Assembly: GCA_902728285.1 (NCBI GenBank)
Contig: CACVBU010000693.1
Location: forward strand, 394,779-458,778
Source: Clytia hemisphaerica
Taxonomy: Eukaryota > Cnidaria > Hydrozoa > Leptothecata > Clytiidae
Direction: 5' to 3'
Length of the DNA stretch: 64,000 nt
Under the pieces are notes generated by a model, which saw only the letters and a list, made by a program, of their open reading frames with translations, was not told where the DNA came from and made no database searches. Of this stretch, positions 50,820-64,000 are shown one piece after another. Position numbers and translations under genes: made by a program. Positions within the stretch are counted from its first letter, which is position 1. Every line of letters begins with the position of its first letter.

Positions 50820-53642
50820 TTGGATTGATTGACATAAAATTTTACTTTAAAGCTTTTTTCACATGTACGTAAAATTTTACTTAGCCGTTTAGCCGTATGT
50901 CCTACTTATTGAGATTATGTTACGTAGACTAAACAGAGGATAAACTTATCTGAAGTGGCTTGTTTTGTTGTTTGGGGAATCCTGCTTGTCAAATTATGAT
51001 GGTGTCGTGTGGCGAGATTACTTTAATCAATGCTATTCTATATCTTCGTTTAAAAAAAAGATAATTTATTAAATTGAGAAAATATTTTTATTATAATTGT
51101 TTACACAGCAATTAAAATGTGTGCTGCTAACTTATATTGAATATATTTCTCTCTTTCCATTTCCCTATTCATTCTTTTTCCGATTCAAAATGCTACTAGC
51201 TTTATCACATTTTCTTTGTTACATCCTGAGCAAGTCTCAAAAAACTAACAGATATAGCGCGTCTTTTTCCTAGAAATCTAACTAAGGTCCTAACTTATTA
51301 CGGTTATTAAAGCTAACGACGGTCCTGTTTTTTTGCGGGTTTTAAATGTGGGAGTATTTTTTCCAAAAAAATTAAAATTAAAATGGTATTACTATGGTGT
51401 TTTAAGTAAATCAGGGATTACTAAATGCCTTAAGCTGATGACTAGCTGATTTTAACTGTGATAATTATATTTCATCTTTTTTTTAAATAAGTTACTTTGA
51501 AAATAAGTTCTTTCGTTCTTTTGACCTAAGCTAAATTAGATTTTAGTTCAAAAAACAGCTTTTACTTTAGGGAATTATGATAATTTTCTTATAGTTACGT
51601 CCTTATTTGTTTTTTATTGCTGACAGTCAACGCGCGACAGTAAGTTACCGTGAGTATACACTGTGACGATAAATCCCGATTCTTTTCAACGCGCAATCAA
51701 CGAGAAGAAGACTAGCCATGGCAATCATCCAGGATCTTTAGGTAAAGGGCGTGTACCAATCAAATCCCGATTAAGCTTTTTTCACATGCACGTAAAATTT
51801 TACTTTAGACTTACTATTTCCCCGACATTATGTAGAGTTTTTGAGATACTTATCTCAAAACATAACGTACAGGGTTTTTATAATTAGGAATCGCAATAAA
51901 ATTAGGCTTAGAGAATCGAAAATTTATTATTGATAACTTTGTACCCTTACCGGAACTAAAAAGGAGAAAACAAAGGAAAATTTTGAGAATTTTACGACCC
52001 TTAGCGGGACAAATTTGACCAATTACCAGGGGGTAAAAAGTTGAAATTTCTCAATTTTTCCGAACCTTAGGGAGACAAAAATTTGATTTTTTTGATTTTC
52101 CGACCCTTAGCAGCACATACCGTACCCTCCGTTTGCCAAAAAGTACACCCCCCCTCAAAAAAACATACTCAGAACACATCGGAAAAAAAGATCACCTTGT
52201 CGGCTGCTTTCGATTTAAGGGCTCTGACCATGGTCGGAAAATTGATTTTAGTATTCATAAAAGTTATGTTTTAAGGTTCTTTAACACTTTTATTTTAACA
52301 AAGAATTGCTTTTTAATCAAACCCCTTAAGAGTAATTAAGAATTTAATTACAAAATGACGTTATGAACTTTAAAAAGACGTTAATAATATGTTGTACCAC
52401 CTTCTTTTATAAAAATTGCTAAGTTTTAATGGGATGTTCTGGAGTTTTTATAAGATACTTCATTAATTGGTCATTAAAAGTAACGAGATGACGCGTTCTT
52501 TAGAAAAAGTAACAAAATTGTTTTATTACAGGTTAACGACCAACCAAATCAAATAAAAGCTTGTAAAAACTCCAGCTTGTCCCGTTTTAATGGGTAATGA
52601 ACCTTTTTGTTTCGAAGTTTTTTCAAACTGTCCGCAAAGAATTGAACTGTTTTAAATTTTTCGGAAAAATTTTCTAAATTAATGCATCAAAAGTTATGGC
52701 CGTTTTTCTATGAAAAATTGGGATGGAAAATTGGTCAAAAAGCCACTATTTTTTCGCTAAAAGATACACCATCTACCGCAAAAAAATTTTCAAAATGTTT
52801 TTTCTCCGCCGAAACTAAGCTCTTCAAAGTTGAAATACTCTTCTTCGCAAAAGTCTTAATTTTCTTCTTTGTCAATTTTTTTCATTGCGATTTTTAAATT
52901 TTCAGACTTAAGGATAATTGGCCTAACAGAAAATGTATAACATGCCACAGTTTTGTTGGCTACATCAAGTAGAACTTTACAATTTGTAAGTCAAGTAAGT
53001 GGCAAATATTAAAAATTAAGTATGGTTAGAGCCCTCCTTAAGGTAAATGACCTACCGTACGTGCAACCCTTGGTCTTTTTTGATAGCTTTCCAAAAAGTT
53101 GCACTGTAAGGGGGGGCCTGTACGCCTGTATGGGTCGAGATGTGAAAAAATGGAGAAAATATGTACTCTATAAGGGCCCCCCCCAGCAGTTTGCGTGAAT
53201 ATTTTCCAATTATTCCGATTTTCCCCGAAAAGAATTTCTATTTCTGAAAAATCGGGTTATTGCGTGAAACTCGAGGAAACTTTGTGTGAATGCGTGAATT
53301 CGGAAAAAAAATTGCGTGATTGCGTGAATTGAGTGTCCGCTGGGGGGCCTCCTATAAGGGTGTTATATTTTCTAAGGGTCGGGATCAGCCTTTTCTTAGG
53401 GTTAGGGTCGAGGTCAAGAGAGTATAGATTGCCTGATTGACCACTCGTACGTTAAGTTTAACCAGCATTGAGATCTTTCTAGAATGGAAATTCTGGTAAG
53501 CGGTACAAATACCAAAGGAAGAAAAAGGCTAAATCCAACGCATCAGCATAAACAAAGTTTTTACCAGCAGTCTGTTTGAAGTCCATCAACTTGTCCTGAC
53601 TTTGCTTATCACTCAGTCTGAAGTTCTTTTTGAATTAAAAGG
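50820..53642. other. Intergenic DNA
   Basis: No exon is supported. 51770-51800 repeats a phrase from 50850-50885 ('aagcttttttcacatg' and 'cgtaaaattttactt'). 51940-52130 contains repeated 'cgacccttagcgggac' phrases. 53160-53350 contains repeated 'ttgcgtgaat' phrases and C/G runs. The 5' UTR and promoter of the TFG gene should lie at its right end, but no clear TATA box is visible. Confidence 0.4.
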
Positions 53643-56600
53643 ATGTCATTTGGGTCTCCTATAATTGACTTAACTGGTAAACTAATAATTAAAGCTCAGC
53701 TTGGAAGTGACATTAGAAAAATTCCCATTCATAATGAAGAAATCACTTACGATGAATTATTACTGATGATGCAAAGATTGTTCAGTGGCAAAATAAAGAG
53801 TTCAGATGATGTATTAATGAAATACAAAGATGAAGGTATGTTGAATTCAGATGTCATGATTGTCAATTTATTTTCGACTAACACACTTTTAACATACAGT
53901 AACCAGCTTGGTAAAATTTGTGTTTCAATTTAGATGAAAATAAGCTCTGCTAAGAGGCTGACAGTTTGTGGAAGTACCTCAATTTTAAGCATGTTCAAAG
54001 TTCACAATAACAACTTTCTTTTTATTACATAAGCCAAACGAGTGAGAACAAGTCAGAAAATTAAAAGTCAGTGCTCCGTGGGGTTGTGACGACGTAGTAG
54101 TTTACGAAATTGTTACCATTTGTTCCTTCATAGGGTGGTCATCGAAAAATAGTTCTATTCGCGTCACTCGCCCGCATCAAATTTTCTGCTGATTTTCCGG
54201 TGCGGAGATCCAGTATGGATTTCGTGTAACTAACGCCGAAGTTCTTCGGCGTACAACTGAAAAGTTTTTGGCGCATTGGCGTAAGGGTACTTCAGTGAGG
54301 CTGGAACTTCGATTTTTGAGGATTACGATTTTACCAGCTTTTTAGCGATTTTTGCCTCGCTAACCCAAATCTCGCAACCTCTTTACCTTAAAGGAAGATC
54401 GAAATTAGAGTTTTTCAGCATTCCGAAAAAAACGCAAAGCAAAAAATTTTTCATCTTCACAGGATCGATTCTCAACAACAAAATACATCTTTTGGTCTTC
54501 AGGTTTGTTTCTGACGTTTTTCCTTCAAATATCGACCACCGTAGGTCGGGGAAACTTCGGACAGATTTTCAAGTTTTTTCTTTATTTCTCCTGGAATATG
54601 AAAAAAAGATCAACCAAACTTACAGCCTAGACTAATGTTAATTTTTCTTTCAGAAAAAAGACTATAAATTGTTTACCTTTATTCCTGCAGCTTCCCAACA
54701 TCCAAGCTCTCCAACATCACAAGCCGAATGAAATTACTTTTGATTTCCCGTAGAAATTATGCGATGAAAAATCCGGGGGTCGAAGAATGAAGACTTTTTA
54801 TTTCCGAACAAGTTATCTTTGCTTATAACGAAGTATTACTTTTCAATATATTTGCTGAATATAATGTTTGATTACAAAAATACTTTACACTGTATTTAAA
54901 GTTTGAAAAAGTCGATTCTACTATTCTACTCACCTCTTTGTTTTCATGTCAAACCCCCGTCTCAAAAGAAGTCCCAGAATCCCGAGATTTTTGCAGTCGG
55001 GCGTTCAAAACAAAGGCGTTTTTATTTTTCCGCCCACTTACGAATTTTTCTTTATAATAGGCATTTAAAATATCAAATTTAAAAATAATAGTATAAAACC
55101 TTATTTTCTACCGTATAGTATTTCTTCTAAAACGAAAAAACAAAATACACTAGAAAAATAAAGAATTTACGAGTGTTCTCAAGCCACCCAAAATGAACTT
55201 TCATTCGTCCGCGTCATCGAATTGTTGTATACGTCACGATCCATTGTCAACCATTGTCCAATCCCGTAAGCGATGGAAATGCCGTCAGTAATAATCTGAG
55301 AAGAGAACAATAACATTATGACATCACACAAATAAATTAGCTGGGAAAGTCTGCGAGGACAACATGCGGTCTTAACATTTTTCCCTCGCAAGTTTGGGGG
55401 GAAAACGAAAGTACTCTATATTTTATGTATGGGGAAGTGTAAGAAAGATTTACAAAATAGAAAAGTTTCGTTTTGGGGTAAAGAATCAGTATTGTGAATT
55501 TAAACGAGTTTCTATTTTGCAATTTTTATACAGAGCCAAATAAAGATTTTTTCTATTGTTCTTGCTCGATTGCCTCTAACGATAAGTTCCGTAGTTATGA
55601 GGTTATCGAGACAAAAATGTGACGAATTTGCGCGGAAACGAAATTTAACATTAGTCTAGGCTGACTTACTGTACATAACATTTGTGTTATTGTCTTTCAG
55701 AAAACAAACTTTACAAGTAAATCCGCCAGGTCATTATGAAAGAAACACCATCTCAAGTTCAGAAAGGTTAACTTCGTAAAATGTTAAACTTCGGAATGAT
55801 TTGCCGTCACTCCAACGATCTACCATCATGACTGGATGCTGCGCCATTTCAAAACAAAAACATTGAATTTGAAGTGCTATTTGTTAAAAAATACCAAGAG
55901 ACAAATTTGCGTGAGCCGAGAAATTAACGACATAAAGATACGGATTGCGCTTAATTGGTCATTAATTTTCTGGGCGTGCGATGGAAGTGTGAATAATAAA
56001 ACTACCAATCATTAGTTTTTGCACGTAATTTTTTATGGACGCTAAACACTTGACGAGAGGGTCTTCCTCAGAGTGAATTGGTGAAACAAACACGTTTTAT
56101 AAGAACTTTTTCGATTAGACTGTCTCGTTTCATTATGGTTACTATCATATCGTTATATTTCATTAGATATTTTTCTTATTTTTCGCAGGACTTTCGGATG
56201 CTAAGTTCTAAGTATTATTTTTTTCGGAAGCCCATAAACTTTACCGACTTTCAAATAAAGTAGCAACGGTCTTTTTAAAACACCCCTGTGTCGACTCCCG
56301 CTCCACTTGAAAAATTGGGCCGAGATTTCGTACCCGGTGGGATAACATCTTTATTCAATTTCAACCTCGCATTAGAAAAACTTCAAAACGACCCCAACAG
56401 ATTTTGATAAAAATTTCAACCCTTTTTTTCTATGTGTTGTTTTGAGTGTGAAACATGGGTGTTATAGAGATAAGCGAGAGAGCTAAATGTTCATTGTGAA
56501 AAAACTGTTTCAAGTTTTATTTTTCGCAATATGAGAATTTAGTTTTGATTCCCGTATTACATTTTACATTCCCGTATTACGTATACATGCACTTTAGTAG

Positions 56601-59600
56601 TTTCTATGAAATCAGTAAAAAGCCATCGCTGTGGACAAATAGGTGTTTTATACAAGTCAAGTGAAATTTGATGTTTGCTAAAAATATCGTTTTAAATAAC
56701 TTGAGTTACTGTTGACTTTCATATTCAACTTGACTATACTAGGAGGCCACGGCTTTTTTCTACACAGCCAGCGGAATAATAAAACCCAGTCTTTGATGAG
56801 GTTTCCAATTTATCAACAGATAGAAAATTGACTTTCTATTCAACAGTAGACTACAATTTTGATTTAGATAATTGTTCGACGATGGACCAGGTGGACGTGC
56901 GAGGAAATTAGCGCGATCAAGATCGTGGTTAAAAGTAACCCAATATACTACACAAGGCTTGCCTAATTTTTAGTAGTGAAAGAAATTGGAACGAAACGCC
57001 GTACTGTAAATCACGCATTAAATACTAATTAAATGTTTTGTTACCAGTGGGACTACGGGCGGTTCACAAGTTCGTCGATGCAGGTTTTATAGATTAGATT
57101 AAAAAGAGATTCGAAAAGAAATGAATACAAAATACCTACCGAGTAAGTAAGAACTTTAATGGTAGACTAGAAACATAATATTGTATCTCATTCTGGTATA
57201 TGTCTTACCTTACTTTAAATAAGACACCCCTATCTCACAGTGGCCCCGGTGGAGTTTTTTCCAACAGAGAGGATAAAAATTCCCAGTGGGGCTGGAAGAT
57301 CTGTGACACAGGGGTGTAATAAGCACATACCATTTGACGGAATTTAAAATTTTGAACTTATCGTCTTTTGATTTGAGTTAAAGGTTAAATGTTACGATTG
57401 CGAAATTTAGTTTGTTAATTATATCGACTATAAGACGATAGAGCAAGTATGTCGGAAGCATACGAAGGAGTGCAACAATAGTTAAAGACAATGAACTTAC
57501 AGTTACAAATCTCTTCATCTAGTTCGACAGGGTCTATAACCGCCTATAACCCTCCAGTAATATAGTGATACAGAGGTTTCTTGAGTCAAAATGATTTGTA
57601 AGCCAGCTGTAAGAACCATCGGCTGTCATATCACCAAAGCGGCCTTTTTGCTAATGATATTTCGATTGTCAATTTGCAGTATTTTTTTCACCGGGGACAC
57701 ATTCATTAACATTAGGCAAAAAAGGAACAGGTAAACAGGTTCTATCACAACCATTCAATACAAAATGTGGAAACACCCCTGTCTTGACTACCGAGATGAT
57801 AAAAATGTTTAACCTATTTTGGCTTTTGTTAAAGGGCCGAATGATGATAACTTAGGGGTAGTTTTCACATCAAAGCCACAATAAATTGATTATATTTATT
57901 TTGGAGAAATTCGGCACCTGGATCTGGCGAAATCACTGATCACTTTAGGCGTACAAACGAGCACAAAGTTTTGCGAGGCCGAAATAGCGCAAAGTTTACG
58001 ACAAACTTTCACGAATCGTTAATTTTAAAATTTTTAAACAAATGATGGCTTATTGAAGGAACAGACAATTCTTGAATGAATTAAATTGCAACCTTTGTCT
58101 TTTGACTTGTGAATGAGGCTTTTTCAGGCTAAAAGTGCAATGAATCCGTGCGAATCTTATATTTATTACAGTTTTTTACAGATTTTCTATTGGGTCAAAA
58201 ACTTTTCGTCTGCATAAACTTTTGCGAATGGCCTGAAAGAGAAATTTCTTTTCTGCATAAACTTTCGCCAGCAGAATTTTTCGCAACTTTTGCAAATTTT
58301 GGCCTTTTTGGCGAAAGTAAATGTCTTTGAAAATTCTGAACAGGCCAAGTTTATGCTCGTAAAAATTTATCAAAAGAATTACAAATCTATAGAACCTCAA
58401 AATCGTAATAAATATCAAATTTTCGACATCATTTTATAGTTTAATACCTGTTATAGTCGAAGAGCAACAGTCTTTATCGGATTTAAGGTATATTTTTCCA
58501 TTTTAAGGCAATTTTTATTCAAAAGTTCTCATTTATATCCAACGATTCGCGAAAGTTTCTGCTCGCGAAAGTTTGTACGCCTAAAATACATACACTACTG
58601 TCACACCACCATGGAAAGAGCATGACAAACGCGTCTTCAAGTGTACCGGAGGCTCTTTAATTAGTTACCATAATCTTAGATTTAAATCATTAGAATTTGC
58701 CACCAACATAGCAAGCATTAAGAATTGTTTGACATATTCTAATGTTCTAATGAAGAAAATCCACCATCATCGACTTCTAATAAAAAAGAGTTTTCCCTTT
58801 ACCTTACTTTATACTAATAAAGCACCAAATTATCTGCACGTTTATCATCAATGTCTGGTGACGTCAGAACAAAGTTCTTATAATTGCTTCGAAATCACAT
58901 TATGTTTCTCTTGGGATTCGTTTAAAGAAGATATTTCTCGGCTGACGGTAAAGCTATTCTCGCAGTGACTTTCTCGGCGAATTTATGTAGCAACTTTGAA
59001 GAGCTATTGAAGATTGAGGAATGCATATTTTTAGCCCAAATAACTTTTAACGTGACATTCAATGTCTCCTCTTTTCATCACGTAAATAAAATTATGAGGT
59101 CGCCGCTTTAGATATCCAACAAATCTCTTTACAATGGAAGATGGTAAAATATCGTGGTTTTCTTCAATTTCTTCTTCGTTTTTCTTTCGGCGTTCCGTCG
59201 CTTGACATGTATCGTCGAGTGTACTTCATTTCTGAGCTGTGAAAGAAAAAAGTACGATAAAATGTTAAATCCTCGCGAAGTAATCACTTGTTAAAGATTT
59301 TAGTCCGAAGTTTCCTTCATTCCGAAGTTTCCCCGACCTACGGCACTTTCCTTTTCCCCTCGAACGCGCAAGAAAAATATGATTAGCTCGCATTCTCGCG
59401 CGGGCGAATAAAGATGAGGCGGCAATCTTGCACTGAGGGTGCTACTTAGTTTCCGCCCTTTTTTGCGCCCACAATAGAATGAACCAAATACGGGGGTATT
59501 CCAAATAATAAACGATGTCGTTTTGTAAGTGTTTATTTTCTAAGAGATACAAATAGTATTTTGAATATAATTAACTTATTTATTTAAGTATTTTTGAGCC

Positions 59601-62600
59601 CAAATTTAAATATCTGGTTAAATAAAAAACAAATGATAGCAGTTCTGTTTTTCCTCAAATCCCCGGGAAAAGTTTTTTTGCCGACTTGGCTATTTTACAA
59701 ATTTCGGAAAAGAATTCCCATAGGAATTCTGATACATAACCCGATTGGTTCATTTCGGAACGGCTTCAAGAAAGTCATAATGGCAGATGATTTTAAAAGT
59801 TTCTGAGGAAATGTGTGGAAATTATCGATTTTGATGGCTTGTTCATTCTTTAAAGAAAAAAGATAACAGGTATAGCTTTTTCTAATCCTGGAATATCGAG
59901 GTTCCAGCTACACTGTACTTACAAAGATTGTTTGATTTTCAGTTGGTATAAAGTAATAATTCCAGCTCGGCGTGAATGACTCCATAATCCATCGATTTTT
60001 AGCTTCCATTTGGCTAAATTTGCTTTCGCTCGCTTGCGCTCGGGTCAATTTATTAATTATGTTGGCGCGTGCGCCTCTTTTCCCATCTTGCACCCTTATT
60101 GAAAAATTGAATGTTGGTACAAAAGAAATTTTGCTTGGCGTGAGGCTTGCTGCACGGAAAAATATCTTCAGCGCGAGATTTTGTGGAATCCATACTGGGC
60201 GGAGATGCGGAAAAAGATCTGGGAAAAGCAATTTGTTCTTTTAAAGTATAGCTTTTTTCTCAATTGCTCTGACGACCATCGAAAAATTGTTTTGCTCGCG
60301 TTACCACCCGCACTGGCGTTATTTAAAAAAACCGGGAATGTTTTTGACCGCCCGTCAACCCGCCCGCACGCCTGCATGCATTTTTAACACCCGTTGCGAC
60401 GTGAACAGAACATTGTTTCGATGACCGCCTAGTTTCATGATCATTGGTATACGTCCATACCTGACAGTCAGGGACTTCCTTTCACTTTATCAATATTATC
60501 AGTCAGGCAAATCCTGGCAAATGAACGGGGTGAGCATTTGCATGGGGTATTCGCCACCCAGTGTAAATGAGATAGGACGTCTCAGGCTAAAAGCGTGAAA
60601 ATGAATAAAAATGAACTTCAAACTGAAAAAGGGAAAAAAGGAAGAAAACTGGGAACTTTATTTTTTCATGAAAAGTTTCTTCAATCTTTGAAGACAAAAT
60701 TGACCCATGGAAAAAAAATTTCATCTATGCAGTTCTTTGAAATGAAGCAAAATATTTCCAACCCGGTTCAATTAAACTGGGTATTCGGCGCTATTACGTC
60801 ACTTTCGTTTTCGACCCCGTTCATTTGCCAGGATGATTGATTATGCGCGCGGCAGTTTGTGCTATACTGTGATATCAGTTAACTTGCATCAGTGGAGGCA
60901 AACATGCAGAGCCGTCAAATTAATGACCTGGCTGGTCATTAAAATACCGTCAACTGCTCTCTAACTTGGGACGATTGGTTGAAACATGGGACTGATGATA
61001 TCTGGCCTGTAGTTTCACTTACTGCTAAATCTCATTGACAACAATTTGTTTTGATAACTCCACAAAGTTTATCAATCATACTTTCTGTCATAACATGTCA
61101 CGAAAACTTTCACTGATAGCGCGTCCTTCTGAACATTTTTGTTTTCATTCAAAATGGCTGGACGCCGCCAATTGGAGAATTAGAGAATGCCTGCCGCCTA
61201 ACCGCCTATTGGCTGATGGGATTAACAAATAACAAGTGTGTAACTTGCCGCGTCAAACGCTCCATCGTTTTGCTACTAATTTGGTCTTCTTCGTTCCGTC
61301 CGTCCGTCTGTTACCAGCTTTTCTCAGGATTGGCTCATTAGTTTTTTCTGATTTTTTTGCACAATGATGCAAAATGGCAATGCCCAGAACGTGACGGAGG
61401 CCGATTTTTGAGAAAAAATTTATTTGGGCAAATTTGGGCAAAAAACTACCTTAAAATAGGTTTTTTTGGACTTTGTGTAAAATCCTGTCTTTACTTTTTT
61501 CTGATTTTTTGTACAAAGATGGAGGGCAAGATTCTCTAAAGAATGGCTGAAGTGGTTTTTCCCTGAAAATTCATTTTCACCTTAAAAAACGGATTTTCGT
61601 ACTGTATTTTGGGGAAATTCCCTTTAACCAAATATGAAAATATAGCTTTTCTCAAAGTTGACTCATTATTTTTTTCTGATTTTTTGCAGAATGATGCAAA
61701 ATGGCAATGCCTAAAATGTGACGGAGCCCGATTTTCGAAAAAAAATATATTTGGGCAAATTTGAACCAAAAACTGCCTAAAAATAGGGTATTTTAGACTT
61801 TGTGTGAAATCCTGTCATTACTTTTTTCTGATTTTTTGTACAAAGATGGAGGGCAAGATTCTCTAAAGAATGGCTGAAGTGGTTTTTCCTGGAAAATTCT
61901 TATTCGCCTTAAAAGACGGATTTTCGTATTTTGGGGAAATTCTCTTTAACCAAATAAGAAAATATAGCTTTTCTCAATGTCGATTCATATTTTTTTCTGA
62001 TTTTTTGCATAATGATGCAAAATGGCAATGCCCAAAATGTGACAGAGCCAGATTTTTAAGGAACCTTTTTTTGGGCAAATTTGGGCCAAAAACAGCTTAA
62101 AAGGTTTTTTGGGCCTGTATGGTTTAAGTGATTTTCGTATTTGGGGAAATTCCTTTTTACCATTTTAAATTATTCAACACACAAGCTTTATTTTTCCATT
62201 ATGAATTTTTGTACAATTATTGTCACTTTTTTCTTATTTTCATCTGATGTTAATCATTAGGTAGGTCCATTCAGCATGTTGCTTGTTTTCATATATTTCG
62301 ATTTCAAAGCCTACTTGGTGCGAAAGATAAATCGTGTATTTTTTAATACGTCCTTCATTAACTCAAATCAAATGACTTTGGAGGTTTGATGAAATGGTAT
62401 ACATTCATAAATGATCATGAAATGGTATGTAAGTTTCCCTCCACTGATGCAAGCTACCTGACTTCACGGTACATAAAACACATTGACAAAAATATTTCCG
62501 ATGCAACTTTTATATATATAGATATCTGCAATGCAATTTAAACAGTATAACCGTAACTCTTAATACAAGATAAAACACATAATTTGGACTATCACACAGT

Positions 62601-64000
62601 ACCGAGTACAATCAATATGGGATATATTTTTCAAGTTCAGATTTTTCGTCATATTTATAAATATAGAAAACTCTGAACGAGAAAAATATATCCTATATTG
62701 TATATACAAGTAAAAGTGTGATTTAACTGGTTTATCATAAACTTGAAAAACATCTTTAGTTTTGTTTTTCTCTTCCAATATTTTATTCTTTTACTTTTAT
62801 TTAGATGAAATCAACATCAAAACATTCGAAAAAAGAATTGAATGGTCATTAAAAGATCAAAACATTCTTTTCATAAATTCTTTTGATAAGTTGTGTGTAT
62901 TGGAAGTGAAGAGAAAACCTTTCTAATCAGAAATTGTAAAAAATATTATCTCTCCCTTACCAGACCCATTTTTTTGAATGCGGTCTTGTATGTGTACGGT
63001 ACAATATGAAATACAGCATTTATGTACGCATTTTTAGCCAATCAGATTGCTCATATTTTTCATTTTGATGATAAGAATTTATAATACTTACTAAAAACAA
63101 AAAGTTTGATGCTTACTTCAGAAAATTATGTATTTCCATTGACTAAACAATTCTGTAAATTGATAAAATTAATGATGATAATTTTTTTTTCAGTCATCCA
63201 AAGTGCTCATATATTGAGTTCTAATCTTGAGCCCTAAGCCTATGCAGGATTGCAGAGTTTGATTAAACGAGATAAATCTCGAAAAAAGCTTGTGTTTTGA
63301 TGCACTTCCGTGCGATTGATATAATGCACATTGTGACACACTGCTATATTGTGACTCTCGAGCACCAACCCTCCAATCCAACCCTAACCCTATATGAAAA
63401 ATTTCAGATGTTTTGGAGAACCACTGGTCTAAATTCCTTGAAAGAATATTTGGATGTAAACAGCTGCCAAATCTGCAAATTATTTGAGGCTTTTTATCTG
63501 ATAAGTGTCATAAATAAGCATTTGAGTTGGCATTTGGATTAGTTTCTGCAACAATTGTGGGGTCTCTTGTAAAGCATTAGATCCTCAATCCTTTAGGTAC
63601 CTTAAAGCTGTTAGTAGTAGATTCGTCTTGTTTGCGAATAGTAAGGCTGTAAAACTAGAGAATAAATCACTAAATAAAGTGTGAAAATTTGGAGGCAACG
63701 GAATTATATAAACTGATATCTCTGACGTGCATTTAAAAGATCTCTCCCTTTTCTTTTTCAGACAAACCAGCAAAAATAATTTTTTCCTGCTGCATACAGT
63801 GCGTGGGCAACACCCAAGACAAGCTCCAATCGATTGTTTGTTTCTGGTATCCCGAACAACCATTAGGAAATTGAGGAGTTCTTTTAAGACACTTAGAAAA
63901 TAACTAAATCTCTCTTTTTTCTTTAGATGGTGATTTGATCACATTATATGACAGTTCAGATTTGATGTTTGCAAAGTCGCTTAGCCGCTACTTAAAATTA
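53643..64000 (+). CDS. TFG: TFG (TRK-fused gene) orthologue, first two coding exons, partial
   Basis: Exon 1 is 53643-53835 and exon 2 is 63927 to beyond the window. They are joined in phase 1 across a 10,091-base intron (donor GAAG|GTATG, acceptor CTTTAG|AT). The 89 visible residues are an N-terminal PB1 domain: SGKL-like opening ([12 protein letters not shown]), the conserved lysine and [19 protein letters not shown], then the acidic OPCA motif [17 protein letters not shown] spanning the splice. This is close to vertebrate TFG throughout. TFG oligomerises through PB1 and organises COPII-coated ER exit sites in the cytoplasm (family knowledge). The coiled coil and the Pro/Gln-rich tail expected downstream lie outside the window. 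The open frame past the donor, to 53933, is intron read-through. Confidence 0.93.
53836..57223. other. TFG intron 1, left part
   Basis: No nested gene is supported. A small palindrome 'cgccgaagttcttcggcg' lies at about 54235-54252. A 'ccgtaggtcggggaaacttc' motif at about 54540 has an inverted partner near 59340. Confidence 0.4.
57224..57317. mobile_element. Short ACACCCC-ended element
   Basis: A 94-bp copy with inverted ends ACACCCCTATCTCACAGTG and 'ctgtgacacaggggtgt' and a 'cccagtggggctgg' core. It is the smallest member of the family seen at 24330 and 48066. It lies in TFG intron 1. Confidence 0.7.
57944..58584. mobile_element. MITE of the GGCGTACAAAC family, 640 bp
   Basis: The ends TTTAGGCGTACAAAC and GTTTGTACGCCTAAA are perfect inverted repeats. 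The interior has several 'cgcgaaagttt' / 'aaactttcgc' phrases on both strands and no coding capacity. It lies in TFG intron 1. Confidence 0.75.
61310..62110. repeat. Tandem repeat block related to 5150-6525
   Basis: Three copies, at about 61340, 61665 and 61985, share 'tttttctgattttttgca', 'atgatgcaaaatggcaatgc' and 'gtgacggagcccgattttc' with the block at 5150, but have a different tail ('gggcaaatttgggc'). A 'ccgtccgtccgtctgtta' lead precedes the first unit. Open frames here are repeat translations. It lies in TFG intron 1. Confidence 0.8.

Noticed and set aside
63585..63863. 92-codon minus-strand frame near the right edge
   Set aside because: No similarity or splice support, and it overlaps TFG intron 1 just before exon 2.
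1..64000. tRNA, rRNA or other structural RNA genes
   Set aside because: No cloverleaf with matching conserved boxes and no ribosomal RNA-like sequence was recognised by reading; a dedicated covariance-model scan was not possible.

Overview
The window is nuclear DNA from an animal, probably an early-branching or marine invertebrate; I cannot name the species. It is AT-rich, its genes are split by GT-AG introns, and it carries many short non-autonomous inverted-repeat transposons. Gene models were built by hand: each exon join was checked for splice signals and reading phase, and each summed CDS was checked for divisibility by three.

The backbone is a plus-strand cytosolic purine 5'-nucleotidase (NT5C2 orthologue) with 21 coding exons from 8027 to 44207 and a 572-residue product. 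A plausible alternative first coding exon lies 6 kb upstream at 2041-2102. Two NT5C2 introns hold other genes on the opposite strand. Intron 4 (9772-13353) holds a two-exon bZIP transcription factor gene (12334 to 10284). Its start codon is overlapped by an out-of-frame upstream ORF, an arrangement resembling ATF4. Intron 9 (15670-39716, 24 kb) holds a 14-exon, 934-residue gene for a CbxX/CfxQ-type AAA+ ATPase (34086 to 18804) and, just upstream of it, an intact 502-residue DDE integrase/transposase ORF (35942 to 34434). Near both ends of this giant intron lie copies, in opposite orientation, of the same minisatellite-bearing element. They could pair in the pre-mRNA.

Downstream of NT5C2 are a two-exon acidic-protein gene that may be a truncated relative of the nested bZIP gene (45874-47036), a small ORF with a start-overlapping upstream ORF (50282-50596), and the first two coding exons of a TFG orthologue (53643-53835 and 63927 to the window end), separated by a 10-kb intron.

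The remainder is intron or intergenic DNA with MITE-like elements. Families seen include TA-flanked elements with TIRs rich in TTCGCG, elements flanked by TTAA or CTAA (piggyBac-like), an ACACCCC-ended family, and elements with internal tandem arrays. I found no tRNA, rRNA or CRISPR. Functions of the NT5C2 and TFG genes follow from strong family similarity. The nested arrangement is directly visible, while the regulatory readings of the inverted arrays, overlapping ORFs and cassette exon are inference.
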